A DNA stretch of 64,000 nucleotides, taken from assembly GCF_937903345.1 (NCBI RefSeq), contig NZ_CALCZQ010000021.1:33310-97309 (forward strand), given 5' to 3'. The notes under the pieces are model-generated. The model searched no databases. It had not been told where the DNA came from and saw only the letters and a program-made list of their open reading frames with translations. Of the stretch, positions 25,889 through 35,291 are shown piece after piece (the first letter of the stretch is position 1; every line of letters starts with the position of its first letter). Both the position numbers and the translations under genes were made by a program. This DNA comes from an uncultured Emticicia sp. GTDB lineage: Bacteria > Bacteroidota > Bacteroidia > Cytophagales > Spirosomataceae.

Positions 25889-26068
25889 TTTACCCCTTTG
25901 GGAGTGCAAATATAAAACACTGTTTTTAATTTTTTATAAATCTGATGCCAAAATTTCTAAAAAAAATTTATTTTTCCGCTAAACTATTGTCTTTCAAGCA
26001 TTTAGATTAAGGTCTATATTTGGCTTCAAAAAAATAATTGTGTTTTTTAAAACGTTTTTCACCATAAA

Positions 26069-26275
26069 CTAAGGTAAATTATTGTTTTGAGTATATTGAA
26101 GTAACATTATCGTTTTTACATCTTTTATTTCGCCTGATCTTATCATCTCAATTGCTATCCTGAAATCAATTTCCAGTACATCAACATTTTCTTGTTCGTC
26201 TGCCGCTCCATCTTCTACGTTTACTTTCAAGACTTTATGTGATTTTTAACCACTCGCTCGAATTCTTAAATTTTC
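26069..26275 (-). pseudogene. NUDIX hydrolase C-terminal fragment
   Basis: On the minus strand, 26245-26069 encodes about 58 residues containing VLEIDFRIAIEMIRSGEIKD and then VKTIMLLQYTQNN, the characteristic end of ADP-ribose pyrophosphatase-type NUDIX proteins. There is no start codon, a TAA lies just upstream in frame, and an out-of-frame stretch reading EFERVVKN continues the likeness for a few residues. The Nudix box (GX5EX7REUXEEXGU) is absent. This is the tail of a deleted or frameshifted gene. Its closeness to the tRNA/IS junction suggests that past rearrangement removed the rest. Confidence 0.65.
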
Positions 26276-26633
26276 TTAAAATTTTTTCTAGCAATTAAAA
26301 TATTGATACTTTCGTATCGTTTTTAACTAAATTCTTAGTTCACTTTCCTTTACACCATATCCATCAAACACAATTATGAAAAAGCCTTTACCCTCTTCCC
26401 ATTCCATTTTTCACTTGTTTTTTCTTCATTCTATTGTTTTTCCACGCCTTATTGATTTATAAAAAATATCTCGTCACAAATCCTCATCGTTTAAGCACAT
26501 TTCTATTTTCTAAATTGGCGTTTACAATAGTTGTATAAAAAATTCACGAATCTCTTAGTTAATTTTTTAGCCAACCAAGTAAGTACTACTCATTAATAAA
26601 CAGTTTCCACTATCAAAATCAAAAACACTTTTT
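26276..26633. other. Intergenic region before the beta-barrel gene
   Basis: About 360 bases with no convincing gene. A 28-codon ATG frame at 26376-26462 (MKKPLPSSHSIFHLFF...) has a hydrophobic look but no family character. I find no exact TAnnTTTG box close to the ATG at 26634. Confidence 0.4.
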
Positions 26634-29489
26634 ATGAAAAAAGCTATTATTAACACTCAGGCAATACTTTGCCTTTTACTACTTGCTTGCGAGGCTGTAC
26701 TTGCACAAACTCCAGCTCGAATCAACATCAAAGGTACGGCCATTGATTCGAGCAATGCCGAAATGCCCTTCGCAACTGTTATGCTATTGACTCCAAAGGA
26801 CTCTACGCTCGTTAATTTTGGTAGAACGGACGAAAAAGGGGATTTTGAGTTCAAAAACGTAAAAAACCTTAATTATTTATTAAAAATTTCGTCGGTAGGA
26901 TATTTGCCTTTTCAGGAAGAGATAAAACCAAGCGATAAAGCTATCAATGATTTGGGGAATCTGAAACTCAAACCGATTGCCAAAGAATTGATGGAAGTTG
27001 TCATCAGAACCGCACGTGCTCCGCTGAGTATCAAAGGCGATACGATTGAATATAATGCCGCCTCTTTTAAAGTACCACCAGGCTCTACTGTGGAAGATTT
27101 ACTTCGAAAACTTCCAGGTGTTCAGATTGACCAAGAGGGAAATATCAAGGCTCAAGGGCAAGACGTAAAGAAAGTAACCATTGATGGGAAACAGTTTTTT
27201 GGAAGTGACCCTAAATTAGCAACAAAAAATCTTCCTGCTGAAGCAATTACTAAGATTCAGGTTTTTAATGACAAAACTGAGCAGTCGAAAGTAACAGGTA
27301 TTGATGATGGAAAAAAAGAAAAAACCATGAATCTGGAGCTAAAGGAAAGTTTCAAAAAAGGTGGTTTTGGTAAAGCAACGGTTGGTGCTGGAACCGACCA
27401 AAGAGCAGAGTTTAAAGGTAACTACAATAAATTTGACACTAAACAGCAATTTGCTTTTATTGGTAATATGAATAATACAAATCAAGGTGGAATTTCGTGG
27501 GATGATTATCAAGATTTTAAGGGCAGCAGTGCCTTTAACTGGGGCGATGATGCTGACTTTGGTTTCAGTAGCGGACGAAGATTTATCTATTTTGGTGACG
27601 AAGACGAAGGCGTGAGTATTTCGCCGGGTGGTGGTGGCAATCGTAATCGTGGTTTTTCGTCTAATGGTTCGGCTGGCCTTAACTATAACTACGACACTAA
27701 AAAAACTAAGTTTACCTCAAGCTACTATTATAACCAAGTTCGTAGTATAATGGAATCATATGCGTTTCGTAGAACTTTCTTACAAAACAATGAATCCTTT
27801 GACACGAAAGATACAAGCAATAGAACGAGTTTTAATGGAAATCATCGAGTAAATCTAAGATTCCAGAAGGAAATCGACTCGCTCAATACCTTGATTGTTA
27901 TCAGCAATAGCCGCTTTACGGATGCAAACGATACTTATGGAAGTAAGCAATTTTTTTATAAAAATAATCTATTCAGAAATGGTACTGAAATTGATAATAG
28001 TGGTGGCAAAAACTCTTTCGGAACGGTAAACTCGGCTATTTATCGCCATAAATTCAAGAAAAAAGGCAGAAGTTTTGCTATAAGTGCTGGCTATAATATG
28101 AATCAAGGTGATGCCAACGCTCGACAAGTTGCATTGAATAATTTCTTGAATGCAACAAGCGTCAATGACGCCATAAAGAATATTCGTCAGCTCAATACTA
28201 CCAATAGCACAACAAATTTGTATAAAGGAAGCTTATTATTTGTTGAGCCATTAAATAAGAAATTTTTCTTAGAAACATTCTATAATACAAGTTTGCAGAA
28301 TAGTAAGGTAAACCGTGATGTGGACAGTATTTATATTAAAAATGAAAAAGAGGCTTATAGCATCGTGAACGAATTGAGTAGAAATTATTTGAATGAAATC
28401 ACCTACAATCGTGTTGGAACAAGCTTGCGATATTCATCAAAAGGCTTGAATCTTTCAGGAGGATTGGCTTGGCAACACTATAACCTAAAGGGTGAATTTA
28501 TCAATAATAAACTCACGCAAAAAAAAGGAATAGTAAGTAGGAATTTTTCGGCATTTGCCCCAAATGTTTCACTTAATTATGATTTGAAAAACAATCGCTA
28601 TTTGTATGCAGGATATAATGCAGGTGTCCAAGAACCCAACATTCGAGACTTACAACCAATTGTAGATAATAGTAATCCACGTTATATTTCGGAGGGAAAT
28701 CCAGACCTTTTGCCGCAAGTAACCAAAACTGTTAATGGTGGTTTCAATAAGTTTGACCCTGCAACATTTATTAATTTATATATCAATTTCAACTTTGATT
28801 CGTACACCAATCAAGTTGTTTATAATCAAACAGTTGATGATAATTTTATTACTCGCACAAAGCCTGTTAATATCTCAGGAGGTTGGTCGGCTGGGCCTTA
28901 TTTGGGTTTTGGTTTTCCTTTGAAAAAAACAAAGGCAACAATGAATGTCAATAGTAGTGTTTTTTATAGCAAAAACTTATCGTATATCAACGGTATTTTG
29001 AATAATACCAATAACGATAATTATAATATCGGAGTCAGACTCGACCTCACTCCGCTTGATTGGTTTACGTTTTATGCAAATGCTAATTTTGGCATCAGTA
29101 ATACAAAATATTCGATTAATTCTGAGCAAAATCAGCAGGTGTTCAATCATAACTTTGGTGGCGACATGAACATTAAATTTCCGAAAGGAATTTATTTCAA
29201 TACTAAATTTAATTATCGAGTTTATAAAAACGAGCGTTTTGGTTTCGACCAAAAGATTCCATTGATGAATATGTCAGTCTATACAGTGGTAGGCAAAGCC
29301 CAAAAAGCAGAGATTCGTTTTACGGCTTATGATATTTTTAAGCGTAACCTTGGCATCACGCAATCGGCCAATCAAAACTTTGTTTCACAAGAGCGTGTTC
29401 AGACGCTTTCAAGATATTTTATGTTGAGCTTTACGTATAATATGAGAGGTGTAAAAGCCCAAATTCGTAAACGTAATTCGTGGGATTGA
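26634..29489 (+). CDS. Outer-membrane beta-barrel protein with CarboxypepD-regulatory-like N-terminus
   Basis: A 951-residue TonB-receptor-like outer-membrane protein. A signal peptide ends near AVLAQ (24). Residues about 29-115 form a CarboxypepD_reg-like domain (INIKGTAIDSSNAEMPFATVML...). A plug-like part follows (about 130-230, with PPGSTVEDLLRKLPGVQIDQEGNIKAQGQDVKKVTIDGKQFFGSDP), then a barrel rich in alternating aromatic strands to the C-terminus, as in the OMP_b-brl_3 family. It is cotranscribed, by spacing (62 bases), with a GLPGLI protein, a pairing seen often in Bacteroidota. Cargo is unknown. No SusD partner is present, so a glycan-uptake role is not supported. Confidence 0.9.
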   Translation: MKKAIINTQAILCLLLLACEAVLAQTPARINIKGTAIDSSNAEMPFATVMLLTPKDSTLVNFGRTDEKGDFEFKNVKNLNYLLKISSVGYLPFQEEIKPSDKAINDLGNLKLKPIAKELMEVVIRTARAPLSIKGDTIEYNAASFKVPPGSTVEDLLRKLPGVQIDQEGNIKAQGQDVKKVTIDGKQFFGSDPKLATKNLPAEAITKIQVFNDKTEQSKVTGIDDGKKEKTMNLELKESFKKGGFGKATVGAGTDQRAEFKGNYNKFDTKQQFAFIGNMNNTNQGGISWDDYQDFKGSSAFNWGDDADFGFSSGRRFIYFGDEDEGVSISPGGGGNRNRGFSSNGSAGLNYNYDTKKTKFTSSYYYNQVRSIMESYAFRRTFLQNNESFDTKDTSNRTSFNGNHRVNLRFQKEIDSLNTLIVISNSRFTDANDTYGSKQFFYKNNLFRNGTEIDNSGGKNSFGTVNSAIYRHKFKKKGRSFAISAGYNMNQGDANARQVALNNFLNATSVNDAIKNIRQLNTTNSTTNLYKGSLLFVEPLNKKFFLETFYNTSLQNSKVNRDVDSIYIKNEKEAYSIVNELSRNYLNEITYNRVGTSLRYSSKGLNLSGGLAWQHYNLKGEFINNKLTQKKGIVSRNFSAFAPNVSLNYDLKNNRYLYAGYNAGVQEPNIRDLQPIVDNSNPRYISEGNPDLLPQVTKTVNGGFNKFDPATFINLYINFNFDSYTNQVVYNQTVDDNFITRTKPVNISGGWSAGPYLGFGFPLKKTKATMNVNSSVFYSKNLSYINGILNNTNNDNYNIGVRLDLTPLDWFTFYANANFGISNTKYSINSEQNQQVFNHNFGGDMNIKFPKGIYFNTKFNYRVYKNERFGFDQKIPLMNMSVYTVVGKAQKAEIRFTAYDIFKRNLGITQSANQNFVSQERVQTLSRYFMLSFTYNMRGVKAQIRKRNSWD

Positions 29490-29551
29490 TTCAATTATCA
29501 TAATTAGCATATTATTACTAAAGGGCAATTTGCCACCAAAATTCAAGACAG

Positions 29552-30304
29552 ATGAAAAAATACAGTATTCTATATGCAAGCATTTTGTTGTTTGTGTCTT
29601 CGCTTACGTTTGCTCAAAAAGATGAGGGCATCATCAATTTCGAGCGAGTGGTGCATTACCCTAAAATCATTGCCCGCTTGCCTTATTTGAGTCAAGAAGA
29701 AAAAGACCGTGTAAAACTCACATGGGGTAGCGATGACGAATGGAAAGGAAAAATGAAACTCGTTTTTAGTCCAACCAAAAGCTTATATACTTACCTCAAC
29801 GACCAAGGCGAAAGCGAAGATGGCACTTGGGCTTGGCGAAACGATGAATTGATTATTACCAGAGATTTTGAGAAAGAAAAGAAAACTGAAGTAATAGAAA
29901 TGCTCGGCAAAACCTACATTGTGGACGATTCGCTACACACTCCAAAATGGAAAGTGATGAATCAGATTAAGGACGTGGCTGGCTATATTTGTATGAAAGC
30001 AGTTTCAGAAGATTCGATAAAAAAACAGAAAATTACGGCATGGTTTGCGGGGGATATTCCTGTGCCAGCTGGCCCTGAGCGTTATTTTGGCCTTCCCGGT
30101 ATCATTTTAGAGTTAGATATTAATGAAGGAGATGTAGTGATTACGGCAACAAAAGTTGAGTTCAAAAAATTGGATAAAGAATTGATTATGCCAAAAACGA
30201 AAGGTAAAAAAATTAATGATGCCGATTACGATTCCTTGCTTCGTAATCACCTAAAAGATAGCATTAAATCGCAACGAAATCCTTATTGGGCAATTAGATA
30301 TTGA
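29552..30304 (+). CDS. GLPGLI family protein
   Basis: A 250-residue exported protein; the signal ends near LTFAQ (about 22). The family motif appears as FGLPGIILEL in the second half (usual GLPGLI, here GLPGII), preceded by ITAWFAGDIPVPAGPERY, which is the conserved lead-in. GLPGLI proteins (Porph_ging type) are Bacteroidota-specific, of unknown function, and frequently encoded beside OMP_b-brl_3 proteins exactly as here. Some have been linked to metal handling, but nothing in this sequence, such as Met- or His-rich stretches, proves it. A hairpin lies 20 bases downstream. Confidence 0.9.
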   Translation: MKKYSILYASILLFVSSLTFAQKDEGIINFERVVHYPKIIARLPYLSQEEKDRVKLTWGSDDEWKGKMKLVFSPTKSLYTYLNDQGESEDGTWAWRNDELIITRDFEKEKKTEVIEMLGKTYIVDDSLHTPKWKVMNQIKDVAGYICMKAVSEDSIKKQKITAWFAGDIPVPAGPERYFGLPGIILELDINEGDVVITATKVEFKKLDKELIMPKTKGKKINDADYDSLLRNHLKDSIKSQRNPYWAIRY

Positions 30305-30323
30305 AACATAGATTTGATAAAAA

Positions 30324-30358
30324 AATCACAAACCTCGTTTTTGACTTGGTTTGTGATT
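30324..30358. terminator. Hairpin after the GLPGLI gene
   Basis: AATCACAAACC (30324-30334) pairs perfectly with GGTTTGTGATT (30348-30358). A T-run follows only in the minus orientation, but position suggests use after the GLPGLI gene. The rest of the gap to 30765 shows no gene. Confidence 0.5.
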
Positions 30359-30765
30359 AACAATGATGATTGAAACTATCAACCTACTGTTTTTCAGTCA
30401 CAGAATTAAAATTCTTTTGAGTACATTGGGTACTACTATGAAGTTTTTCGGCAAAAGTCAAATTATTTTTCCTCAAACCTATTCGAATAAGACTCATCAA
30501 TAACTTTGATAAATATTATCAATTCATTAGTTTATATTATTAAAGTTGCGGCAACATTTTTAATATTGGATCGTAATATATTTTGCTAAAAAGTCCAGAC
30601 TTGAGATTTACCATTTGACTCAACGGCTTTTAGTAAAATTATATCTAGTAAGTTTTTTTAAAATTCAGGATAATCTTAATGTTCTATTTTATAGGTACAA
30701 AGATAATAATAGCGAACCTTCTCGAATTCTGTACTCGCTTCTTGCTTCTTCTTACTACTTACTGT
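30359..30765. other. Intergenic region between GLPGLI and tetR, no gene seen
   Basis: About 400 AT-rich bases between two converging genes. I found no coding-like frame in either direction and no strong structure apart from the hairpin at its left end. Confidence 0.45.
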
Positions 30766-31374
30766 TCAGTTTTTAGAAATTTTAAAGTCATTCATTGAGA
30801 TAAGCCCCTTTTCTGTACAGACTCCTCTCAGGTATACCTCTAAAGTATTTTGCATCAAAATAATTGGAGAATAATTTAGCTGTTTCAATTTACTATTGCG
30901 AGTGATACTAACATATAAAACCATCATGGTTTCTAAAAAGATATCAAGTTTAATATCTCTTATAAAAAAACCTTCTTCTAATCCCTCGACAATTATGTTA
31001 TTCAATTTATCTCTACCTTTTGATGAGAAATTTTCTATGATTAAATCTTGTAATTGTGGATAGTAGAAATTTAAATCATAATAGAATGTATGATTTATAC
31101 CAAAATCAATATTAAATAACTCGTAATAAAACAATAGAATACCAGCCACTGGATTTGAAACCGTTTTTTCTAAAAGCGTAAATCTTTCAGCCAATTCGGT
31201 ATAATGCAAAAATAAACACTGCTTTAGGAGGTCTTCTTTATCTGCAAAATATTTATAAACTGTTTTGGAGGAAAGTCCTAAAGGCTCAATAAGCTTTTGA
31301 ATAGTCATTTGCTTAATACCATGTTCCAAAAACTGCTTCAACGAAACTTCAATGATTCTATCTTTTTGAGTCAT
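30766..31374 (-). CDS. TetR/AcrR family transcriptional regulator
   Basis: A 202-residue regulator. The N-terminal helix-turn-helix spans about 1-50 (DRIIEVSLKQFLEHGIKQMTIQKL, then LGLSSKTVYKYFADKEDLL, the YxYFxxKEDLL recognition end typical of TetR). The C-terminal ligand domain is all-helical and unlike any subgroup I recognise. No obvious target gene is adjacent: the gene upstream is glgB, same strand and behind a terminator, and the gene downstream converges. Two perfect palindromes fill the 18-76 bases before its start codon, which suggests autoregulation. Confidence 0.9.
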   Translation of the reverse strand: MTQKDRIIEVSLKQFLEHGIKQMTIQKLIEPLGLSSKTVYKYFADKEDLLKQCLFLHYTELAERFTLLEKTVSNPVAGILLFYYELFNIDFGINHTFYYDLNFYYPQLQDLIIENFSSKGRDKLNNIIVEGLEEGFFIRDIKLDIFLETMMVLYVSITRNSKLKQLNYSPIILMQNTLEVYLRGVCTEKGLISMNDFKISKN

Positions 31375-31391
31375 TTTTTTATATCTATTAC

Positions 31392-31410
31392 AAATAAAAC
31401 TGTTTTATTT
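31392..31410. promoter_or_regulatory. 19-bp palindrome, candidate TetR operator
   Basis: AAATAAAAC-T-GTTTTATTT is a perfect 9-1-9 palindrome 18 bases before the tetR ATG. Its size and position fit an autoregulatory operator for a TetR dimer. Confidence 0.5.
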
Positions 31411-31450
31411 TACAATGGAAAATATTTTTTAAAAAATATTTTCCATTGTA
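31411..31450. repeat. Perfect 40-bp palindrome in the tetR leader
   Basis: Arms 31411-31430 and 31431-31450 are exact reverse complements with no spacer. It abuts the 19-bp palindrome. It could be a second operator, a cruciform-prone site, or an RNA hairpin in the leader. Confidence 0.85.
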
Positions 31451-31714
31451 GGTTTTGTACTTTTTGATAAACATATTTTTTACACAGAATATTTTAGATA
31501 CTAAATAAATAAGTATATTTACTTAGATACTGCCGCACCAATAATCGACAAAAACACCTTAATTTTTTTGTTGATAATCAAGCTTTTATTGATATGTCGA
31601 ACCGTCGCTTTTCTCGAATCTCTGTGGCGAACCGCATGCCTTTTGTTTCAGTAGTAAGTTGTTTTAGGTTTTATCATTTGGGATTTAATTTTTGAGTAAA
31701 AATTGAATTCACCT
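31451..31714. other. Intergenic region between glgB and tetR
   Basis: About 260 bases without a gene. The promoter of tetR should lie in its left part. No exact TAnnTTTG box is seen on the minus strand. Confidence 0.4.
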
Positions 31715-31720
31715 AAACAA

Positions 31721-31760
31721 AAAAATACCACACCCATTAATCACTGGTATCAAGGTGTGG
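31721..31760 (-). terminator. Rho-independent terminator after glgB
   Basis: Read on the minus strand, CCACACC (31760-31754) pairs with GGTGTGG (31734-31728), followed by a run of T. It lies 20 bases after the glgB stop codon. Confidence 0.7.
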
Positions 31761-31780
31761 CACTGGGTTTTTATATTTTC

Positions 31781-33799
31781 CTATTTTAGCTTAAACACAA
31801 TCGCACCTAATGGAGGAAGTGTCAGTTCGATAGAATTTTCTTTTCCGTGAGCAGCAATTGCTTGGGTGTGTACTTCACCGTTCAAGGCTCCACTTCCCCA
31901 ATACTCTTGCTTATCGCTATTGAAAACCTCTACATAAGTCCCTGCGGCAGGTATTCCGATTCGGTAGTTTGAGTGCGGAACAGGTGTAAAGTTTAGCACA
32001 ACAAACAAGTTTTCTTTTTCGTTGAAACCTTTTCGTGCGTACACAATCACGGCGTTTTCGCGGTCGCTTGTATCAATCCATTCAAAACCTTCTGGACTAA
32101 ATTGCTTATCAAATAAAGCACCTTCTGTGCGATAAAGACTATTCAAACCTTTTACGCACTCTTTTATTCCATTGTTTGGTTGGTTTCCGAGTAAATGCCA
32201 GTCGAGACTTTTCTCAAAGTTCCATTCAGCAAATTGTGCAAATTCACAACCCATGAAAAGCAATTTCGTTCCTGGATGCGTAAACATATAGGTGAACATC
32301 AAACGCAAATTGGCAAATTTACGCCATTCATCGCCTGGCATTTTTTCTATTAATGATCCTTTTCCATAAACAACTTCATCATGCGAAAATGGTAACATAA
32401 AGTTTTCAGAAAAAGCATAAACCAAACTGAATGTAATATCATTTTGGTGCCATTTGCGGTACATTGGGTCTTTTGCAAAATAGCGAAGGGTGTCATTCAT
32501 CCAACCCATCATCCACTTCATACCAAAGCCAAGCCCACCAGTGTAAACTGGGCGAGAAACTCCTGGAAACGCCGTAGATTCTTCGGCAATCGTCTGAGTA
32601 TCAGGAAATGAGCGATATATTTCTTCGTTCAACTCTTTAAACAATGAAATCACTTCAAGGTTTTCACGACCACCAAAAACATTTGGCAACCACTCACCCG
32701 CATTACGAGAATAATCACGGTAGAGCATTGAAGCAACGGCATCTACCCGTAAACCATCAACATGGAAACGGTCGAGCCAAAATATAGCATTACTTATCAA
32801 AAACGAACGTACTTCATAGCGACCGTAATTAAAAATATAACTTTTCCAGTCGGGATGATAACCTTCTCGTGGGTCTTGATGTTCGTAAAGAGCAGTACCA
32901 TCAAATTGGAATAAACCGTGAGCATCGCCTGGGTAGTGAGATGGCACCCAATCGAGTATGACACCAATACCGTTGATGTGTAGCTGCTCAATCAAATACA
33001 TAAATTCTTGAGGCGTGCCAAAACGGCTACTCGCAGCAAAATATCCCGTAATTTGATAACCCCACGATGGCTCGTATGGATGCTCCATGATTGGCATAAA
33101 CTCTACGTGGGTAAAGCCCATTTCTTTTACATAAGGCACAAGCGTATCAGCAATTTCGCCGTAGCTCAAACATCTTTCTGGGTTTGATGGGTCACGTTTC
33201 CACGAACCACAGTGCAACTCATAAATCGAAGTTGGAGCGTTGAGATTATTGGCCGCACGGCGGGTTTTCATCCAATTTTGGTCTTTCCACTCGTACCATG
33301 TATCCCAAACTATTGAAGCAGTTTTGGGCGGATGTTCCCAACGTAACGCGTACGGGTCGCCTTTTTCTATATCTGCACCCGTATTTGAGGCAATAAAATA
33401 TTTATAAACTGCTCCATTTCCTACATTCGGAATCCAACCTTCCCAAATACCCGAACCGTCCCAACGAAGGTTAAGTGGATGTTCGGCTCGATTCCAGCCA
33501 TTGAACTCACCAATAACTGAAACATATTTGGCATTTGGAGCCCAAACGGCAAATAGAGTTCCTGTAACTCCATGATTTTGAACCACGTGAGAGCCCAATT
33601 TTTCGTATAATCTAAAATGTTTTCCTGAACGAAAAAGAGAAATATCAAAATCTGTGAGTAAGCTGAAAGCCTCAACGGAGTGGTGTTCGGTATTGTTAAT
33701 ATTTGAAGTAAGTATAACTTCTTGGGATTCAATTTTTGCAATATCTTGTTCTGAACTTATAATCTTTTCTTTTTTTGTAGAAACTGCTTTCTTTGTCAT
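31781..33799 (-). CDS. glgB: 1,4-alpha-glucan branching enzyme
   Basis: Glycogen branching enzyme (GH13) that forms alpha-1,6 branches. The 672 residues include an extra lysine-rich, poorly conserved N-terminus of about 45 residues, a CBM48 domain (about 80-165: GVTGTLFAVWAPNAKYVSVIGEFNGW), the catalytic barrel and a C-terminal all-beta domain. The nucleophile is Asp353 in DGLRVDAVASM, the acid Glu is in IAEESTAFPGV, and the stabilising Asp is in SHDEVVYGKGS. It lacks the N1 module of E. coli GlgB. No other glycogen genes are adjacent, which is common in this phylum. It has its own terminator. Confidence 0.95.
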   Translation of the reverse strand: MTKKAVSTKKEKIISSEQDIAKIESQEVILTSNINNTEHHSVEAFSLLTDFDISLFRSGKHFRLYEKLGSHVVQNHGVTGTLFAVWAPNAKYVSVIGEFNGWNRAEHPLNLRWDGSGIWEGWIPNVGNGAVYKYFIASNTGADIEKGDPYALRWEHPPKTASIVWDTWYEWKDQNWMKTRRAANNLNAPTSIYELHCGSWKRDPSNPERCLSYGEIADTLVPYVKEMGFTHVEFMPIMEHPYEPSWGYQITGYFAASSRFGTPQEFMYLIEQLHINGIGVILDWVPSHYPGDAHGLFQFDGTALYEHQDPREGYHPDWKSYIFNYGRYEVRSFLISNAIFWLDRFHVDGLRVDAVASMLYRDYSRNAGEWLPNVFGGRENLEVISLFKELNEEIYRSFPDTQTIAEESTAFPGVSRPVYTGGLGFGMKWMMGWMNDTLRYFAKDPMYRKWHQNDITFSLVYAFSENFMLPFSHDEVVYGKGSLIEKMPGDEWRKFANLRLMFTYMFTHPGTKLLFMGCEFAQFAEWNFEKSLDWHLLGNQPNNGIKECVKGLNSLYRTEGALFDKQFSPEGFEWIDTSDRENAVIVYARKGFNEKENLFVVLNFTPVPHSNYRIGIPAAGTYVEVFNSDKQEYWGSGALNGEVHTQAIAAHGKENSIELTLPPLGAIVFKLK

Positions 33800-33874
33800 G
33801 AGGTTGAATATTAAACAAGATTAGGTATTTGTTTGTAAAAATAGTTTTTAAAAATTGAAAAGCAAAAAATGGTT

Positions 33875-33882
33875 TATATTTG
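33875..33882 (+). promoter_or_regulatory. -7 box possibly serving rarA
   Basis: TATATTTG, an exact TAnnTTTG match with a TTG 17 bases upstream. It would give a leader of about 140 bases before the ATG at 34029, so a nearer promoter may also exist. Confidence 0.3.
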
Positions 33883-34028
33883 GGGGTAGAAATTATTGTT
33901 GATTATCAATGAGGTTAATTAGACACTATATTTTCTCTTCCATTTTTCAAGAATAAGAAATTTTAATCGTGGCTCTTTTTAAAGCGATTATTTATTTATA
34001 TGAAATTCTTTCATTCGCAAACTAAACT

Positions 34029-35291
34029 ATGTCAGCCCCACTCGCCGAAAGATTACGCCCAAAGAAATTAGAAGAATATATTGGGCAAGAACATATTTTA
34101 GGAAAAAACAAACCTCTTCGTACTGCCATTGAGGCTAACCTTGTGCCGTCGATGATTTTGTGGGGGCCACCTGGTACCGGCAAAACTACGCTCGCATTGC
34201 TCATTGCTGAAGCTACCAAACGCCAGTTTCAGCAACTTAATGCTGTGAGTTCGGGTGTAAAAGAATTGCGTGAGGTTATCAGCAAAGCTTCCGGTCTCTT
34301 CCCTCCTATTGTATTTATCGACGAAATTCATCGTTATAATAAATCTCAACAAGATTCATTGCTGACGGCCGTCGAAAAAGGTCATATTACCCTCATTGGA
34401 GCAACGACCGAAAATCCTTCTTTTGAATTAAATAGTGCAGTACTTTCTCGGTGTCAGGTTTATATTTTAGAGGCTTTTGGCGAAAAAGAACTGAAAGAAC
34501 TAACTGATAGGGCTTTGCGAGAAGATGTAATTTTAAGAGAAAAAAACATCAAAATAGAATCGTATGATGCACTCATGCGGGTTTCTGGAGGTGATGGACG
34601 AAAATTGCTAAATCTTTTGGAATTGATTACATTTTCATATCCACCAAATGCCCCAATAATCATAAATGATGATTTAGTTGAAGAGGTTGCCCAACGAAAT
34701 ATTGCCCGCTACGACAAATCGGGAGAACAGCATTATGATATTATTTCGGCATTTATCAAATCGTTGCGTGGCTCTGACCCAAACGCTGCACTTTATTGGA
34801 TGGCACGAATGATAGTTGCAGGCGAAGACCCCGAATTTATTGCCAGAAGAATGTTGATTTTGGCCTCAGAAGATATTGGCAATGCCAATCCAACAGCCGT
34901 AATTATGGCCAATAATTGTATGCAAGCTGTGAAAGTAATTGGTTATCCCGAATGTAGAATTATTCTTTCACAAACTGCGATTTATTTGGCTACTTCTCCT
35001 AAATCAAATGCCTCATATATGGCCATTGAAGAAGCAATGGCTTTGGCAGAAAAAAGTTCTCATTTGTCAGTTCCGCTGGCTCTCCGAAATGCTCCAACTA
35101 AACTAATGAAACAGATTGGCTACGGCAAGAACTACCAGTATTCACACAATTACGAAGGAAATTTTGCCAAACAGAACTTTTTGCCCGATGAACTAAAAGG
35201 TACAAAACTTTACGAACCAAGCAATAATGCCCGTGAAAATGAAATCAGAAAGCAACTGCAAACTTGGTGGAATGAATGGTATGGGTATTAA
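34029..35291 (+). CDS. rarA: Replication-associated recombination protein A (AAA+ ATPase)
   Basis: A 420-residue clamp-loader-like AAA+ protein of the RarA/MgsA family, which acts at stalled replication forks. The N-terminal MSAPLAERLRPKKLEEYIGQEHILG is the family signature. Walker A is GPPGTGKT (46-53) and Walker B is IFIDEIHRYNKSQQD (near 97). Later conserved parts are TENPSFELNSAVLSRCQVY (sensor 1/Arg finger region) and the C-terminal tetramerisation domain with DPEFIARRMLILASEDIGNANP. It overlaps by four bases the stop of the convergent LacI-type regulator gene. Confidence 0.96.
   Translation: MSAPLAERLRPKKLEEYIGQEHILGKNKPLRTAIEANLVPSMILWGPPGTGKTTLALLIAEATKRQFQQLNAVSSGVKELREVISKASGLFPPIVFIDEIHRYNKSQQDSLLTAVEKGHITLIGATTENPSFELNSAVLSRCQVYILEAFGEKELKELTDRALREDVILREKNIKIESYDALMRVSGGDGRKLLNLLELITFSYPPNAPIIINDDLVEEVAQRNIARYDKSGEQHYDIISAFIKSLRGSDPNAALYWMARMIVAGEDPEFIARRMLILASEDIGNANPTAVIMANNCMQAVKVIGYPECRIILSQTAIYLATSPKSNASYMAIEEAMALAEKSSHLSVPLALRNAPTKLMKQIGYGKNYQYSHNYEGNFAKQNFLPDELKGTKLYEPSNNARENEIRKQLQTWWNEWYGY

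Noticed and set aside
25721..25915. 64-codon plus-strand frame over tRNA-Ser
   Set aside because: It reads the complement of the tRNA (GERGIRTLGTL type peptide), a familiar artefact.
26376..26462. 28-codon frame starting MKKPLPSSHS
   Set aside because: Hydrophobic but too short, with no promoter or family; treated as chance.
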